From WRGT01 sp942493035 (GTDB taxonomy: Bacteria > Spirochaetota > UBA4802 > UBA5550), in NCBI GenBank assembly GCA_942493035.1, contig OW818666.1, positions 62,001-126,000 of the forward strand: a DNA stretch of 64,000 nucleotides. The letters run 5' to 3'. Under the pieces are notes generated by a model. It did no database searches, was not told the DNA's origin, and worked only from the letters and a program-made list of their open reading frames with translations. The first letter of the stretch is position 1. Every line of letters begins with the position of its first letter. The translations under genes and the position numbers were made by a program. This document shows, in pieces, positions 27,136 through 35,983 of this stretch.

Positions 27136-27738
27136 TTATAATCCTTCTGATTTAATTGTCTTTTCCAGAACTTTCATTTCTACCGCAAGGTTCAGAAAAT
27201 CATCTTCATATAGTTTCTTCAGCTGTGTCTCAAAACTTTTGTTAATTGTTTTCAGCAGTTCAGTTACCTTTACCTGAAAATCTTTTTTGTCAGGCGCATT
27301 GTCCGAAAGCTCTGAATACTGTTTGATCACATTGATCGCCGCATCGAGATAGTATGTAATAAACTGTCTTGCTGCTTTTATATCCTTGGGGTCTTTTGAA
27401 AAATCCTGAAATATCTTTTCAGCTGTACCTGCTATCTGGTTAATTTCAGTTTTGATTGAAGATTCTTTTATTTTGTCTGCGTAGGATCGCAGTATATTGA
27501 TTTTCTCTTTCCCGTTTTTTAATATTTTTTTCAGCTGTGCCGGAGTTATACCGTGTTCTCTTGCCAGCTCTTCAAACATCGGGTCAATCTTCTCCGGAGA
27601 GAGAAGCAGCGCTCCTCCTGCGAAAGCAGTTCCCCCCAGAACAAGAGATATAAGAGTCCCTGCGTCTACAACAACGAAAAGAAGTGCAAAAATCCCTGAA
27701 CTGATTGCTGCTGAGAGTATCCAGCGGAGTATTTTCAT
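27136..27738 (-). CDS. XpaC-family membrane protein
   Basis: A 200-residue protein with two N-terminal hydrophobic helices (about 6-26 and 30-46) and a long helical cytosolic part including KAARQFITYYLDAAINVIKQYSEL, the hallmark of the XpaC family (5-bromo-4-chloroindolyl phosphate hydrolysis protein). Its usual partner is TelA, a toxic-anion-resistance protein, which is not in the window. It converges on the ABC/OmpA/VWA cassette with 15 nt between stops, so it could limit that operon by antisense or share its function; both are inference. Confidence 0.75.
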   Translation of the reverse strand: MKILRWILSAAISSGIFALLFVVVDAGTLISLVLGGTAFAGGALLLSPEKIDPMFEELAREHGITPAQLKKILKNGKEKINILRSYADKIKESSIKTEINQIAGTAEKIFQDFSKDPKDIKAARQFITYYLDAAINVIKQYSELSDNAPDKKDFQVKVTELLKTINKSFETQLKKLYEDDFLNLAVEMKVLEKTIKSEGL

Positions 27739-27849
27739 ATGTATATAATCTCCAATGAAGTATTAATATATTAAGTATACATGAATACATAACAAAGTCA
27801 AGATATTTTGCAGATTCAGATGACAGTCAAATGGGTAGCAATTTATTTT

Positions 27850-27901
27850 CGGGGGCACAGCCCCCGTAATCCCCCACTTTCAGCGTATGCGAAGCATACG
27901 C
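27850..27901. repeat. Paired GC-rich hairpins, second copy of the twin-hairpin type
   Basis: CGGGGGC-ACA-GCCCCCG (27850-27866) and GCGTATGC-GAA-GCATACGC (27883-27901), both perfect stems. Same design as 22053-22096 (two adjacent short-loop hairpins) but with unrelated stem bases. It lies in the 207-nt gap between XpaC and the metallo-hydrolase gene. Confidence 0.6.
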
Positions 27902-27945
27902 ACCCTTGAAAATAATTCACTACCGTCAAAGACCGTATGTTTGAG

Positions 27946-28590
27946 TTACAAAAAAGATCTGATAAAATCTCTCACATTATCCTTGCCCCGAATAATACCG
28001 TAGTGACCTTCGCAGAGAATATCGGCGTTAAGTGTCATCATAAACTCAAGAGAGTGTTTGTACTTTACCTTATCAGATTTCAGCGCAGGGTGGAGCGGAC
28101 CGTGAACATCCTGTCCGAATAAAATTTTCATACCATCTGACATCATTGTCAAAACCATGGAACCTGGTGAATGACCGGGAGTATGCCATGCTGTAATTTC
28201 AAGATCCCCTGTGTTAAACACCTCTTTATCCGATTTTATTATAATATCAACAGTTGTTTTCGGCATGACCGATCCATACCACGATGCGGCGGTTGTTTCC
28301 GAATCTCCATCCCGGACATATAAGGCATCGAGTCTATGCATTACTGTTTTTGCGGATGTCTTATCCCTTAGAATTGAGGCGCCTCCGGTATGATCAAAAT
28401 GGCAGTGTGTCAGGAAAATCAGCTTTATCGATTCCGGATCTGTGCCGCAATTTTTAATATTCTGAATTATAATATCTGTCCCTCTCCCTGTGCCTGTGTC
28501 TATCAGAGCGGAGCCGGTACAGTCAGTCACAAGATATACCGCGGCATCTCCAGGTGCGGAGTTATCTCCCCCTACCAGATATCTAATCAT
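27946..28590 (-). CDS. MBL-fold hydrolase (glyoxalase II-like), 5' end replaced by an IS4 element
   Basis: A 214-residue protein as now readable. The MBL metal motif THCHFDHTGG, then H (HTPGHSPG), D (FGQDVHG) and H (CEGHYG) are all present. The start ATG at 28590 and the next five bases are the terminal bases of the adjacent insertion sequence, giving MIRYLVGGDN; a second ATG at 28599 in the element is also in frame. The original 5' end lies beyond the element at 30096-30127 and, when joined, reads MIEKITSNIYLVGGDN, a normal N-terminus for this family. So the gene was split and given a new start. Expression would need a promoter inside the element. Substrate unknown. Confidence 0.85.
   Translation of the reverse strand: MIRYLVGGDNSAPGDAAVYLVTDCTGSALIDTGTGRGTDIIIQNIKNCGTDPESIKLIFLTHCHFDHTGGASILRDKTSAKTVMHRLDALYVRDGDSETTAASWYGSVMPKTTVDIIIKSDKEVFNTGDLEITAWHTPGHSPGSMVLTMMSDGMKILFGQDVHGPLHPALKSDKVKYKHSLEFMMTLNADILCEGHYGIIRGKDNVRDFIRSFL
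28573..28582. repeat. Target-site duplication of the IS4 element, left copy
   Basis: TACCAGATAT abuts the left end of the element and recurs directly after its right end at 30086-30095. Confidence 0.95.
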
Positions 28591-29974
28591 TACCCACATC
28601 TTCTGTATGAGTTATAATAGACCATACAGAAGATACATCATTCAAACGCTGAAGTCCACGCCACATGACCTTAACACCAGGATCACCATCACCCTTGCGA
28701 CACATGAAACCACCTAATCTTGCTATCATCATTGATGCTTCTTTTAGAGTTGGAGGCTTCTTTGGAAAATCTTTTTTCTGTTTTACCATACAATATAATG
28801 CATGCCATTCGTATTCTTCTAATACAATCTCACAAGATTCATCAGGTTTGATTCTGCTCTCATAGACCAGCCATAATAATTTCCATGAAACAATCGAATA
28901 TAGAGAAAGTGCGTTTTCAATACGCTCTATAGTTTCAAGTTGCAGCTCTTCAACTTTGCATCCGCTCTTGAGAGTAAAATGAAATCTTTCAATCTTCCAT
29001 CTCTGCCTATACCAGCCGAGTCTTTCTACCGCATCTTCAATGGTCAAAATTGGTATTGATGAGAGCAATAACCATTCTATTGGTTTTTCATCCAGTGCTG
29101 GATTTATCTCCCTGGCATATAAAGCGTCAAGTTCTATGAACTGTGAGTTTTTTGAATCTGTTGAATAATATGTCGGCTTTAACTGGAGTGTGCGGAATTT
29201 AATTTCCAACTCCACTTCTCTCTCCGGCAATTTAGAATTTGCATCCCTTGGTATGAAAACCTTGATTTTTCCGGCAATTTCTGCTGCTTCAATTGTTTTA
29301 ATCAAAGAATTTTCTTCACTATTGACTTTCCGATTGCCGATAGCTCTTATCAGTATATCTTGTTTGAGCTCTTTGCTTCTTCTAAATAAATCAAAAAAAT
29401 CTGCTTCGCGATCTGCTACAGTTACTGTTATTACACCATCCGGAATATCGGAAGTGCTTTCTTCCATGGCTTCTATCCAGCGAAAACTTTCCTTCTCTTC
29501 AACGGGAAGCTCTTTCCTTTTATTCTTTTTTCCTTTTTCTTCTGGATCTCGTGTCCAATACTTTTGAAATAATAAACCCAGAGGTACACCTTCCGGTGTT
29601 ACAGCAAGAGTACTATGGAGTAATAAACCTTTACTATTAGGAGATGCCGCATGATCCCCCATTCCTTTTATAGCAGAAGGTCTGGTGTAATTGAAATCAG
29701 TTGTATCCTGTACAAGTAATACAATTTTATGTTCAGCCATTCTTACTCTGGTTGCTTCTTTATGTCCGGACAATATTCCTTCGGGAGTAACTTTTTTATT
29801 GTCTAACAATCGATATGCCCCTTTTATTTCTGACGGTTTTTTGCATGCTTGAGGAATCGAATGATTGGGATATTGCGATAATTGATCAATAGTTTTTGCC
29901 AATCGACTTCTTATCCTCTTATCATTGATTGTATTATTTCTAATTTCATCCGACAGATTTAATTTTTTATTCAT
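28583..29974 (-). CDS. IS4-family transposase (Tn5/IS50-like)
   Basis: A 463-residue DDE transposase. Seen: N-terminal domain with IPQACKKPSEIKGAYRLLDN, first catalytic Asp in VLLVQDTTDFNYT, second in VADREADFFDLF, and the Y-(2)-R-(3)-E-(6)-K signature in YRQRWKIERFHFTLKSG, which carries the catalytic Glu. Length agrees with IS50-group enzymes. No internal stop or frameshift, so it is probably active. Confidence 0.95.
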   Translation of the reverse strand: MNKKLNLSDEIRNNTINDKRIRSRLAKTIDQLSQYPNHSIPQACKKPSEIKGAYRLLDNKKVTPEGILSGHKEATRVRMAEHKIVLLVQDTTDFNYTRPSAIKGMGDHAASPNSKGLLLHSTLAVTPEGVPLGLLFQKYWTRDPEEKGKKNKRKELPVEEKESFRWIEAMEESTSDIPDGVITVTVADREADFFDLFRRSKELKQDILIRAIGNRKVNSEENSLIKTIEAAEIAGKIKVFIPRDANSKLPEREVELEIKFRTLQLKPTYYSTDSKNSQFIELDALYAREINPALDEKPIEWLLLSSIPILTIEDAVERLGWYRQRWKIERFHFTLKSGCKVEELQLETIERIENALSLYSIVSWKLLWLVYESRIKPDESCEIVLEEYEWHALYCMVKQKKDFPKKPPTLKEASMMIARLGGFMCRKGDGDPGVKVMWRGLQRLNDVSSVWSIITHTEDVGND

Positions 29975-30085
29975 GGATTATTCTTCCTGAAGATTAATCC
30001 AACCATAAATTAGCACAGATATTTAAATTAATATAACTTTTTTACCCACATCTCTAAAAAACTTAGAAATGTGGGTAATGATTAG
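28583..30085 (-). mobile_element. IS4-family (IS50-group) insertion sequence, complete
   Basis: A 1503-bp element with 17-bp perfect terminal inverted repeats (CTAATCATTACCCACAT at both ends), flanked by the 10-bp direct repeat TACCAGATAT. It carries one transposase gene whose TAG stop is the first codon of the left terminus. Each end has an inner hairpin (28600-28609 with 28623-28632; 30051-30066 with 30071-30080 region), which may block transcription from outside into the transposase. The intact ends and perfect target duplication imply recent insertion. Confidence 0.95.
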
Positions 30086-30095
30086 TACCAGATAT
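30086..30095. repeat. Target-site duplication of the IS4 element, right copy
   Basis: TACCAGATAT directly after the right terminus, identical to 28573-28582. Confidence 0.95.
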
Positions 30096-30127
30096 ATATT
30101 GGATGTTATTTTTTCTATCATGGGCAT
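30086..30127 (-). pseudogene. Displaced 5' end of the MBL-hydrolase gene
   Basis: On the minus strand, ATG at 30121 (or in-frame ATG at 30127) followed by codons for IEKITSNIYLV runs into the target duplication. Joining across the duplication to 28582 restores one continuous frame with the hydrolase. GGAGG lies about 10 nt upstream of 30127. It now reads into the insertion sequence and is orphaned. Confidence 0.85.
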
Positions 30128-30299
30128 ATGGCATATTCCTCCAGATGCTGCAGCTTGATGATTTTTTATTAAGCTATTATGCCGTTATACAGCTGTCAAA
30201 TCCCTTTTTATTATGAAAATGGTCTTACCTGAACCTGTTTCGTGGAAATGTTCTTGATTTTTTACTACTTATCATCTAAAAAAATCTTGAAGGAATATG

Positions 30300-30384
30300 G
30301 TAACTTCTCAAAAACTGGTGAAATTACTTTCCGTCGTGCCGTGGCGTGGCGGAGATAAAATACCACCAGTTTATGAGCAGTTAC
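30300..30384. repeat. MITE-like inverted repeat, family B, copy 1, with 8-bp target duplication
   Basis: An 85-bp element with near-identical terminal inverted repeats of about 21 bp (GTAACTTCTCAAAAACTGG on the left; the right end reads inward GTAACTGCTCATAAACTGG). The central stem-loop is held by G-U wobble pairs at three positions. GGAATATG flanks both sides (30292-30299 and 30385-30392). No coding capacity. A second copy is at 31667-31755. It lies in the gap of about 330 nt before the CapA-like gene, which holds no gene besides the displaced hydrolase 5' end. Confidence 0.85.
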
Positions 30385-30461
30385 GGAATATGCCATATTT
30401 CGTAACAGTGAGAATCAGAACTAATTAAATGAATATAATAAATAAAACCGGGATATATATA

Positions 30462-31667
30462 ATGAATAGTGTCAGAACACATAAGAGACCGCTATTTCTG
30501 TTTGCAGTTATTATAATAATAGCCTGTTCCCCCAGGCTGACCAGGCATAGCGGTGATGAGATCATGAAGGGTGATGATCCTGTTACCGAGGATTCAAAGA
30601 ATACAATCGATTACGGGTATAAAGATAGTTCTGCGATAAAAAAAATCTGGCCGAAAAAAGAGCCTGCTGTAATCACTGCAGTGGGGGATTGTGCTCTTAA
30701 TTTTGCGACCATGGGTGAAATTATAAATTACCGTATAAAAAAACATGGCAGAAAAGAGGCTATGTCTTATCCATTTGCAAAAGTTAAACGGGAGATAAAG
30801 GGGATAGGATTTTGTAATCTCGAAGCGCCCATTACAAATCTTGACCTGAAATCGTTTAATGATAAGGACGAAGTATTTTATTTCAGTTCACCCGGCGGGA
30901 GTGAGGACATCCTGCGGTATGCAGGATTTGATGTCGCGTCTCTGGCGAATAATCACATTAAAGATGCCGGTGTGGACGGAATGTGGGAAACCTATAATCG
31001 TCTGGAAAAGATAAATATTGCTCCGGTCGGAGTGGGAAGGAATATATCAGAAGCCTTAAAGCCGGTGTACACATGGCACAGAGGTACACGCGTGGCTATT
31101 TTTGCATTTAATAATGTGGTTCCAAAAAGTGTCTGGGCCGGGCCCGACAGACCGGGCGCTGCGGGAGGCTCTGATGAACTCATGTGTGCTGCAGTAAAAA
31201 AAGCACGAAAAGAGGTCGATGCTGTAGTTGTAAGTATTCACTGGGGACAGGAAGTGGGGCATGACATTCCGGTAAATCAGCCGGAGAAGGAACAGGTTGT
31301 ACTTGGACGCAAGCTGATAGATGCCGGTGCTTCATGCATTATCGGTCATCAGTCTCATGGGCTTGGACCTATTGAGAGATATAAGAATGGTATAATTTTT
31401 TACAGTCTGGGTGATTTCGTTTTTGCCGGGAGACACTCAGCAGCTCATAAAACCAGTATGCTTGTACGCGTATCGTTAAGTGAAGCCGGAGTAGAGTCGT
31501 ATACTCTTATACCTGTTAATAATAATCCTATTGATGTAAGTTATTCGCCGGAGATTCTCGGTAAGAAGAGCGGCGCAGCCGTTATAGATAGAGTGCTTGC
31601 GGTGAAGGATGATAAATACCTGGATTACTACACAGCCGATAAAGGTGTTAAACAGGCCGCTAAATAG
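30462..31667 (+). CDS. CapA-family lipoprotein (poly-gamma-glutamate capsule metallophosphatase-like)
   Basis: A 401-residue protein, start ATG at 30462 chosen because it gives a clean lipoprotein signal (lipobox ending at Cys22, IIAC); the in-frame ATG at 30429 is possible. The PGA_cap metallophosphatase-like domain carries AVGDCALNF, FCNLEAPITN, SLANNHIKDAGVDG, SIHWGQEVGHDI, DAGASCIIGHQSHG and FYSLGDFVFAG, the metal-site motifs of CapA. No capB or capC is present, so capsule synthesis is not implied; such lone CapA proteins are common. The last base of its stop codon is the first base of a family B repeat. Confidence 0.85.
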   Translation: MNSVRTHKRPLFLFAVIIIIACSPRLTRHSGDEIMKGDDPVTEDSKNTIDYGYKDSSAIKKIWPKKEPAVITAVGDCALNFATMGEIINYRIKKHGRKEAMSYPFAKVKREIKGIGFCNLEAPITNLDLKSFNDKDEVFYFSSPGGSEDILRYAGFDVASLANNHIKDAGVDGMWETYNRLEKINIAPVGVGRNISEALKPVYTWHRGTRVAIFAFNNVVPKSVWAGPDRPGAAGGSDELMCAAVKKARKEVDAVVVSIHWGQEVGHDIPVNQPEKEQVVLGRKLIDAGASCIIGHQSHGLGPIERYKNGIIFYSLGDFVFAGRHSAAHKTSMLVRVSLSEAGVESYTLIPVNNNPIDVSYSPEILGKKSGAAVIDRVLAVKDDKYLDYYTADKGVKQAAK

Positions 31668-31755
31668 TGACTTCTCAAAAACTGGTGGTATAATTGCTCT
31701 CCGCCGCGCCAAATGCGCGGCGGAGATAGAATGTATCCGGTTTATGAACAGTCAC
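31667..31755. repeat. MITE-like inverted repeat, family B, copy 2
   Basis: An 89-bp element, GTGACTTCTCAAAAACTGG on the left and, reading inward, GTGACTGTTCATAAACCGG on the right, with a perfect 11-bp GC stem at the centre (CTCCGCCGCGC with GCGCGGCGGAG). The flanks share CTAAAT at equivalent positions, possibly a decayed 8-bp duplication. Same family as 30300-30384. Confidence 0.8.
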
Positions 31756-31791
31756 CCTAAATTAAATATTTGTCCGGGGAATTATAAGTTT

Positions 31792-32703
31792 ATGATGAAA
31801 AAATTTCTGCCGTTGATCCTTATTATTTTAACTGTTAATCTTTATTCAAGTCAGAGTATTACAAGTAAGAGTGTCGGGGGAGTGGACCTGGTTTTTATTC
31901 CTTCCGGATCATTTGTAATGGGGAGTGAATCTAAGGGGAGAGATTATCATCCGCCCAGAACCGTTACAATCAGTAAAGGTTTCTGGATGGGGAGATATGA
32001 AATTACCCAGAAGCAGTACAGAGATGTTACCGGTCTTAATCCATGCGAAAAGAGTAAATATGGAGATGGTGATTCCCTCCCTGTGTATAATATAAGCTGG
32101 TATGAGGGAGTCGAATTTTGTAATAGATTGAGCGAAATCAATGGTCTTGAACCTTATTATATAATAGTTAAAGATTCTAAAGATGATGATAATATTTCGC
32201 AGCATAATGAAGAAAAATGGGAAGTGACTGTAAAACATAAATCAAATGGTTTCCGGCTCCCTACTGAAGCGGAGTGGGAATACAGCTGCCGTGCCGGGAG
32301 CAAAACAGATTTTTACTGGGGTAAGGATTCCTCCTGGGATGGTTCCGGAAAGTATTCCTGGCATATGTTTAACACAGGTGTTAAACGATACAGCAAAGGG
32401 AGATTCTGGTGGGTAAAGTTTCATAAAGTTAAAAAGGTTGGAACACGGACCCCGAATAAATTCGGATTACACGATATGAGCGGCAACGCTGCAGAGTGGT
32501 GCTTTGACCGTTACAGCAGTACTTATTATTCTGACGATGAAAAAAAAGATCCAGCCGGATTTAATGGTGAATACATATACCGTGTAGCGCGCGGCGGATC
32601 GATGCTCGACTCACCCAAAGATCTGTCTTCGTATAAAAGATGGCCTGTTGAACCATTTGAGAAAATAGGGATGAACGGATTGAGGGTAGTGCTGCCGGAG
32701 TAA
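31792..32703 (+). CDS. Exported formylglycine-generating-enzyme-like (SUMF1) protein
   Basis: A 303-residue protein from ATG at 31792 (MMKKFLPLILIILTVNLYSS, a signal peptide). The longer open frame from 31609 runs back through the family B repeat and into the CapA gene, so it is rejected. The FGE-sulfatase fold motifs are clear: FIPSGSFVMGS, MGRYEITQKQYRDVTG, GFRLPTEAEWEYSCRAGS, NKFGLHDMSGNAAEWC and RVARGGSM. In bacteria this fold is often non-enzymatic and binds partners or ligands. A paralogue is at 35163-35972. Confidence 0.88.
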   Translation: MMKKFLPLILIILTVNLYSSQSITSKSVGGVDLVFIPSGSFVMGSESKGRDYHPPRTVTISKGFWMGRYEITQKQYRDVTGLNPCEKSKYGDGDSLPVYNISWYEGVEFCNRLSEINGLEPYYIIVKDSKDDDNISQHNEEKWEVTVKHKSNGFRLPTEAEWEYSCRAGSKTDFYWGKDSSWDGSGKYSWHMFNTGVKRYSKGRFWWVKFHKVKKVGTRTPNKFGLHDMSGNAAEWCFDRYSSTYYSDDEKKDPAGFNGEYIYRVARGGSMLDSPKDLSSYKRWPVEPFEKIGMNGLRVVLPE

Positions 32704-32714
32704 GTTGATTAAAT

Positions 32715-33776
32715 TTATCTGCTTTTTATAAACTCAACAAACTCCCGGTTCTTCATCATATCCTCTGCAATAAGTCTATATCCTTCAGCATTGGGGTGGC
32801 TTGAATCTGCAAAATATTTTTTCTCCAGTATCAGAGGGATCACTGGAATGATCCCGTTTTCACGTAGAATCCATTCAATCTCTGCAAGTATAGCAAAGTA
32901 ATTCAATCTGCTGTTTTCATTCATCATGTAGGTGTTAAACGGAGTGACGACCGCTGCTACACTGTTGCCGCTATTCTTAAGGGATATCAGAGTGTTTATC
33001 ATGAATTTCCACTGGAGAGAATTCTCTGCTGTTATCCAGTTTATACTCTGCTCCTGCATCTTCTCCGGCTTAATACCTTCCGGTGCTTTGAATTCATCCT
33101 CGCTGCGGGCGAAAAATTGTGTTATGCTTTTATCGGTATTGTCCATTGTCCACAGATAAAAACTTTTTCCTGCAAATCTGGAAAGCCTCAGGTGATCGAT
33201 CCATGCAAAGAACGGTATAGATCGTGTAATCGATGATGAAATTTTTTCTTCAAGTGAAGGCTGATAAGACGGTATTTCCGGATGAAACTGAGGCAGTAGA
33301 ATTTTATGATTTATTTCATTATTTACAGGTCCGCTCAGATCGTGCCGCGGTGAGCTCATCCATAGGAGGTTTATCCCTACAATTACTTTTCTGTTTTTCA
33401 ATCCCGATGAGTAATAATCTAAAAGGCCGCTCATTGCTGCAGGATGTATTCCGTCCAGTCCCATATTTATAAAACCGGGTTTAGCGTTGAGCCTATTCAG
33501 GTTTGCCGTAAGTGTGTTTTTATTGTCTGTGTAATGACCCCAGATGACGGAGTCTCCAATTACCGGAATTCTCCTGTCGTCAGAAATATGCTTTGAATAA
33601 CGGCTGTAGAGAATGTAATCCTCTCCCATGCTGTAGGGTATTCTGTAGTTGCCGGTAAATGATTCCGTGTCTGCCAGAGGGAAGATGAACGGTATCACAG
33701 CTGCAATAAAAACCAGAACCACTATTGATCTTATTATGTATTTAAGTTTATTTAACATTATTTTATTCATTTTCAC
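32715..33776 (-). CDS. Membrane-anchored SGNH-type acyl-transfer/esterase partner of the MBOAT protein
   Basis: A 353-residue protein with an N-terminal TM helix (about 15-33) and a periplasmic SGNH-type domain: Ser in GDSVIWG (74-80), INMG near the glycine block, and the Asp-His pair in DSSHP (D324, H327). This layout matches the AlgX/AlgJ/DltD-like partners that complete acetyl transfer begun by an MBOAT protein. Six nt separate it from the MBOAT gene upstream on the same strand. The acceptor glycan is unknown. Confidence 0.8.
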   Translation of the reverse strand: MKMNKIMLNKLKYIIRSIVVLVFIAAVIPFIFPLADTESFTGNYRIPYSMGEDYILYSRYSKHISDDRRIPVIGDSVIWGHYTDNKNTLTANLNRLNAKPGFINMGLDGIHPAAMSGLLDYYSSGLKNRKVIVGINLLWMSSPRHDLSGPVNNEINHKILLPQFHPEIPSYQPSLEEKISSSITRSIPFFAWIDHLRLSRFAGKSFYLWTMDNTDKSITQFFARSEDEFKAPEGIKPEKMQEQSINWITAENSLQWKFMINTLISLKNSGNSVAAVVTPFNTYMMNENSRLNYFAILAEIEWILRENGIIPVIPLILEKKYFADSSHPNAEGYRLIAEDMMKNREFVEFIKSR

Positions 33777-33782
33777 GCGTTA

Positions 33783-35156
33783 TTAAAATTGGAAATATAT
33801 AAATTCACTTGAGCTGTATGTCACAAAAAACAGGAGATATGCAAGCATGAGGAATACAGCTGCTCCTCTGAATAAAGGCTTCTCTGTAAATTCTATTTTT
33901 TTATACTCTTTGAGCCACTGGAAGATATAGCATATTACAATCAGTCCCGCCATGTAGAATGGGATCTGCGGCAGAGTAAATCCTGTGGTGAAAATCATTT
34001 CTATAAAAGTAAAGGCATCTTCTGCATTTTCGGAACGGAAGAATATCCATGTGAAAACAATCAGTATAAATACAATTATCCGTCTTGCGAATACGGGAAC
34101 TCTTTCTGTAATTTTAATCTTCCCTATCTGCTTCCCTGCACTGTGAATTACCGCGTGCATAAATCCCCATAAAACATAGTTCCACGAAGCGCCATGCCAT
34201 AAACCGGAGAGCAACATTGTCGCGAATCTATTTCTTGTCTCGATAAATTCACCCTTTCTGTTTCCGCCAAGAGGTATGTAGAGATAATCCCTGAACCATG
34301 ATGAAAGGCTTATGTGCCACCGTCCCCAGAAATCTCCGGTACTCGATGCCATGTACGGCAGATTGAAGTTTTCCAGAAGTTTGATGCCGAACATCCGTGC
34401 AACTCCGCGGGCCATGTCTGTGTATCCGCTGAAGTCGAAATATATCTGCCATGTAAAAGCCAGTGCGCCTGCTATAAGGTCGCCCGATGCGTACTGCATC
34501 GGGTTGCCGAATATCCTGTCTGCATAGAGGGCGAAGTAATCAGCCAGAGCCATTTTCTTGAACATACCCTGTATGAAAAGATACAGACCTTCCGCAATAT
34601 CATCCTGCGTAACCTTCGGCCAGGACTTGAGAAGAGGCATAAGGTGATGCCCCCGTTCAATGGGGCCTGCGAGGAGCGACGGGAAGAATGATACAAAAGA
34701 CGCGTACTGTATTAAACTCTTCTCTCTTTCACTCTTTCCGAAATAGCAGTCAATGGTGTTTCCCAGAGAGAGGAAGAGGAAAAACGAAATTCCAACCGGC
34801 ATCAGAATACCGGGGAGCGGCAGAGAATACCCGATCCCCGTAGCACTTATCAGGCTGTTTATATTGCTGACGATAAAACCTGAATACTTGAAGAAAGAGA
34901 GAATAATAATTGTATCGATTATACTCAGTGAAAGAAAAAGTTTTTTTCTACCTGTTCTCTCCATGTATAGAACAGATGTGTAATCAAATATAATAACCCA
35001 TGAGATGAGCAGAAGATAAAGAGGATTCCACCATCCGTAAAATATAAAAGAGGCTGCGAGTATAATATTTCTTTTCCATAACGGATTCTTTGCTGCAGAG
35101 AATACAGCGTATACCGTTATGAAAAATAGAAGAAAACTCCATGAATGAAAAAGCAT
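33783..35156 (-). CDS. MBOAT-family O-acyltransferase (AlgI-like)
   Basis: A 457-residue inner-membrane protein with about ten hydrophobic helices. Family motifs: GPIERGHHLMPLL, FKKMALADYFALYAD, FDFSGYTDMARGVARMFG, WGRWHISLSSWFRDYLYIPLGGNR (His281) and GLWHGASWNYVLWG with the invariant His321. AlgI-type MBOATs move acyl groups across the membrane for glycan O-acylation. With the SGNH protein encoded next to it, it forms a complete surface-polymer acetylation pair. Confidence 0.92.
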   Translation of the reverse strand: MLFHSWSFLLFFITVYAVFSAAKNPLWKRNIILAASFIFYGWWNPLYLLLISWVIIFDYTSVLYMERTGRKKLFLSLSIIDTIIILSFFKYSGFIVSNINSLISATGIGYSLPLPGILMPVGISFFLFLSLGNTIDCYFGKSEREKSLIQYASFVSFFPSLLAGPIERGHHLMPLLKSWPKVTQDDIAEGLYLFIQGMFKKMALADYFALYADRIFGNPMQYASGDLIAGALAFTWQIYFDFSGYTDMARGVARMFGIKLLENFNLPYMASSTGDFWGRWHISLSSWFRDYLYIPLGGNRKGEFIETRNRFATMLLSGLWHGASWNYVLWGFMHAVIHSAGKQIGKIKITERVPVFARRIIVFILIVFTWIFFRSENAEDAFTFIEMIFTTGFTLPQIPFYMAGLIVICYIFQWLKEYKKIEFTEKPLFRGAAVFLMLAYLLFFVTYSSSEFIYFQF

Positions 35157-35162
35157 CCTCTG

Positions 35163-35972
35163 TTAATCCGCCTTTCTTACGCATCTGAATCCGATCGTGT
35201 CGCGGAGGATGCATGCGTCATTGATCGATCCGTCCATTGAGCGGAGTGCCGAACCGAAAGCCTCTTCACCGTCATTCCATGAACCGCCGCGGAGAACACG
35301 CTCTTTCCCATCTTTCGGACCACGGGGATCCTCTGATGGAGATGATTTGTAGTAATCTGCTGAATAGATATCGTTGCACCATTCTGCTACATTGCCGTAC
35401 ATGTCATAGAGTCCCCATGGATTCGGTTTTCGTGAACCGGCAGAGGCAGTTTTGCCCGATGAGTTTTTATTGTATATTACATAGTTCTTCATGTTTTTCT
35501 GTTCGTTGCCGAAGAAGTATTTCTCTTTACTTCCGGCACGCGCTGCATATTCCCACTCCGCTTCTGTAGGGAGCCTGTATCCGTTTGCATTGTAGTCACA
35601 CTCCCATGTGTCTTCATTGTAGCATGGTGTCAGCCCCTCTTCCAGAGATCTTTCGTTACAGTAGACCGCTGCATTTACCCATGCAACCATCTCTGCGGGA
35701 TTTTTATCCCCTTTAAAATGAGAGGGATTCGGAAGCTCGATCTTTTTAAACATCTCCTGTGTTACTTCATACTTATCAATATAAAATGGAGAGAGTTTAA
35801 CCTTATGCGCGTCAGATCCTTCACCCATAGTAAACTCGCCGCCGGGGAGAGAAACCATTTCGATGCCGGACTTTGTTTTGATATCTTTAACAGTTAAGTC
35901 GCTTTTTTTTCCGCAAGATACAGCTGATATTACAACTGCCGTAATCGACAGTAATGTGATAATTTTTTTCAT
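35163..35972 (-). CDS. Formylglycine-generating-enzyme-like (SUMF1) lipoprotein
   Basis: A 269-residue lipoprotein, start ATG at 35972 with GAGGAG upstream; the frame extends to 35996 but overlaps the previous gene without a site. The lipobox ends at Cys20 (AVSC). FGE-sulfatase motifs: VSLPGGEFTMGEGSD, FYIDKYEVTQEMF, GYRLPTEAEWEYAARAGS, NPWGLYDMYGNVAEWC, ERVLRGGSW, GFRCVRKAD. The gene sits between TolB-like and MBOAT genes in one minus-strand run, so it may help place or recognise the modified surface polymer (inference). Confidence 0.88.
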   Translation of the reverse strand: MKKIITLLSITAVVISAVSCGKKSDLTVKDIKTKSGIEMVSLPGGEFTMGEGSDAHKVKLSPFYIDKYEVTQEMFKKIELPNPSHFKGDKNPAEMVAWVNAAVYCNERSLEEGLTPCYNEDTWECDYNANGYRLPTEAEWEYAARAGSKEKYFFGNEQKNMKNYVIYNKNSSGKTASAGSRKPNPWGLYDMYGNVAEWCNDIYSADYYKSSPSEDPRGPKDGKERVLRGGSWNDGEEAFGSALRSMDGSINDACILRDTIGFRCVRKAD

Positions 35973-35983
35973 TATTATTCTCC

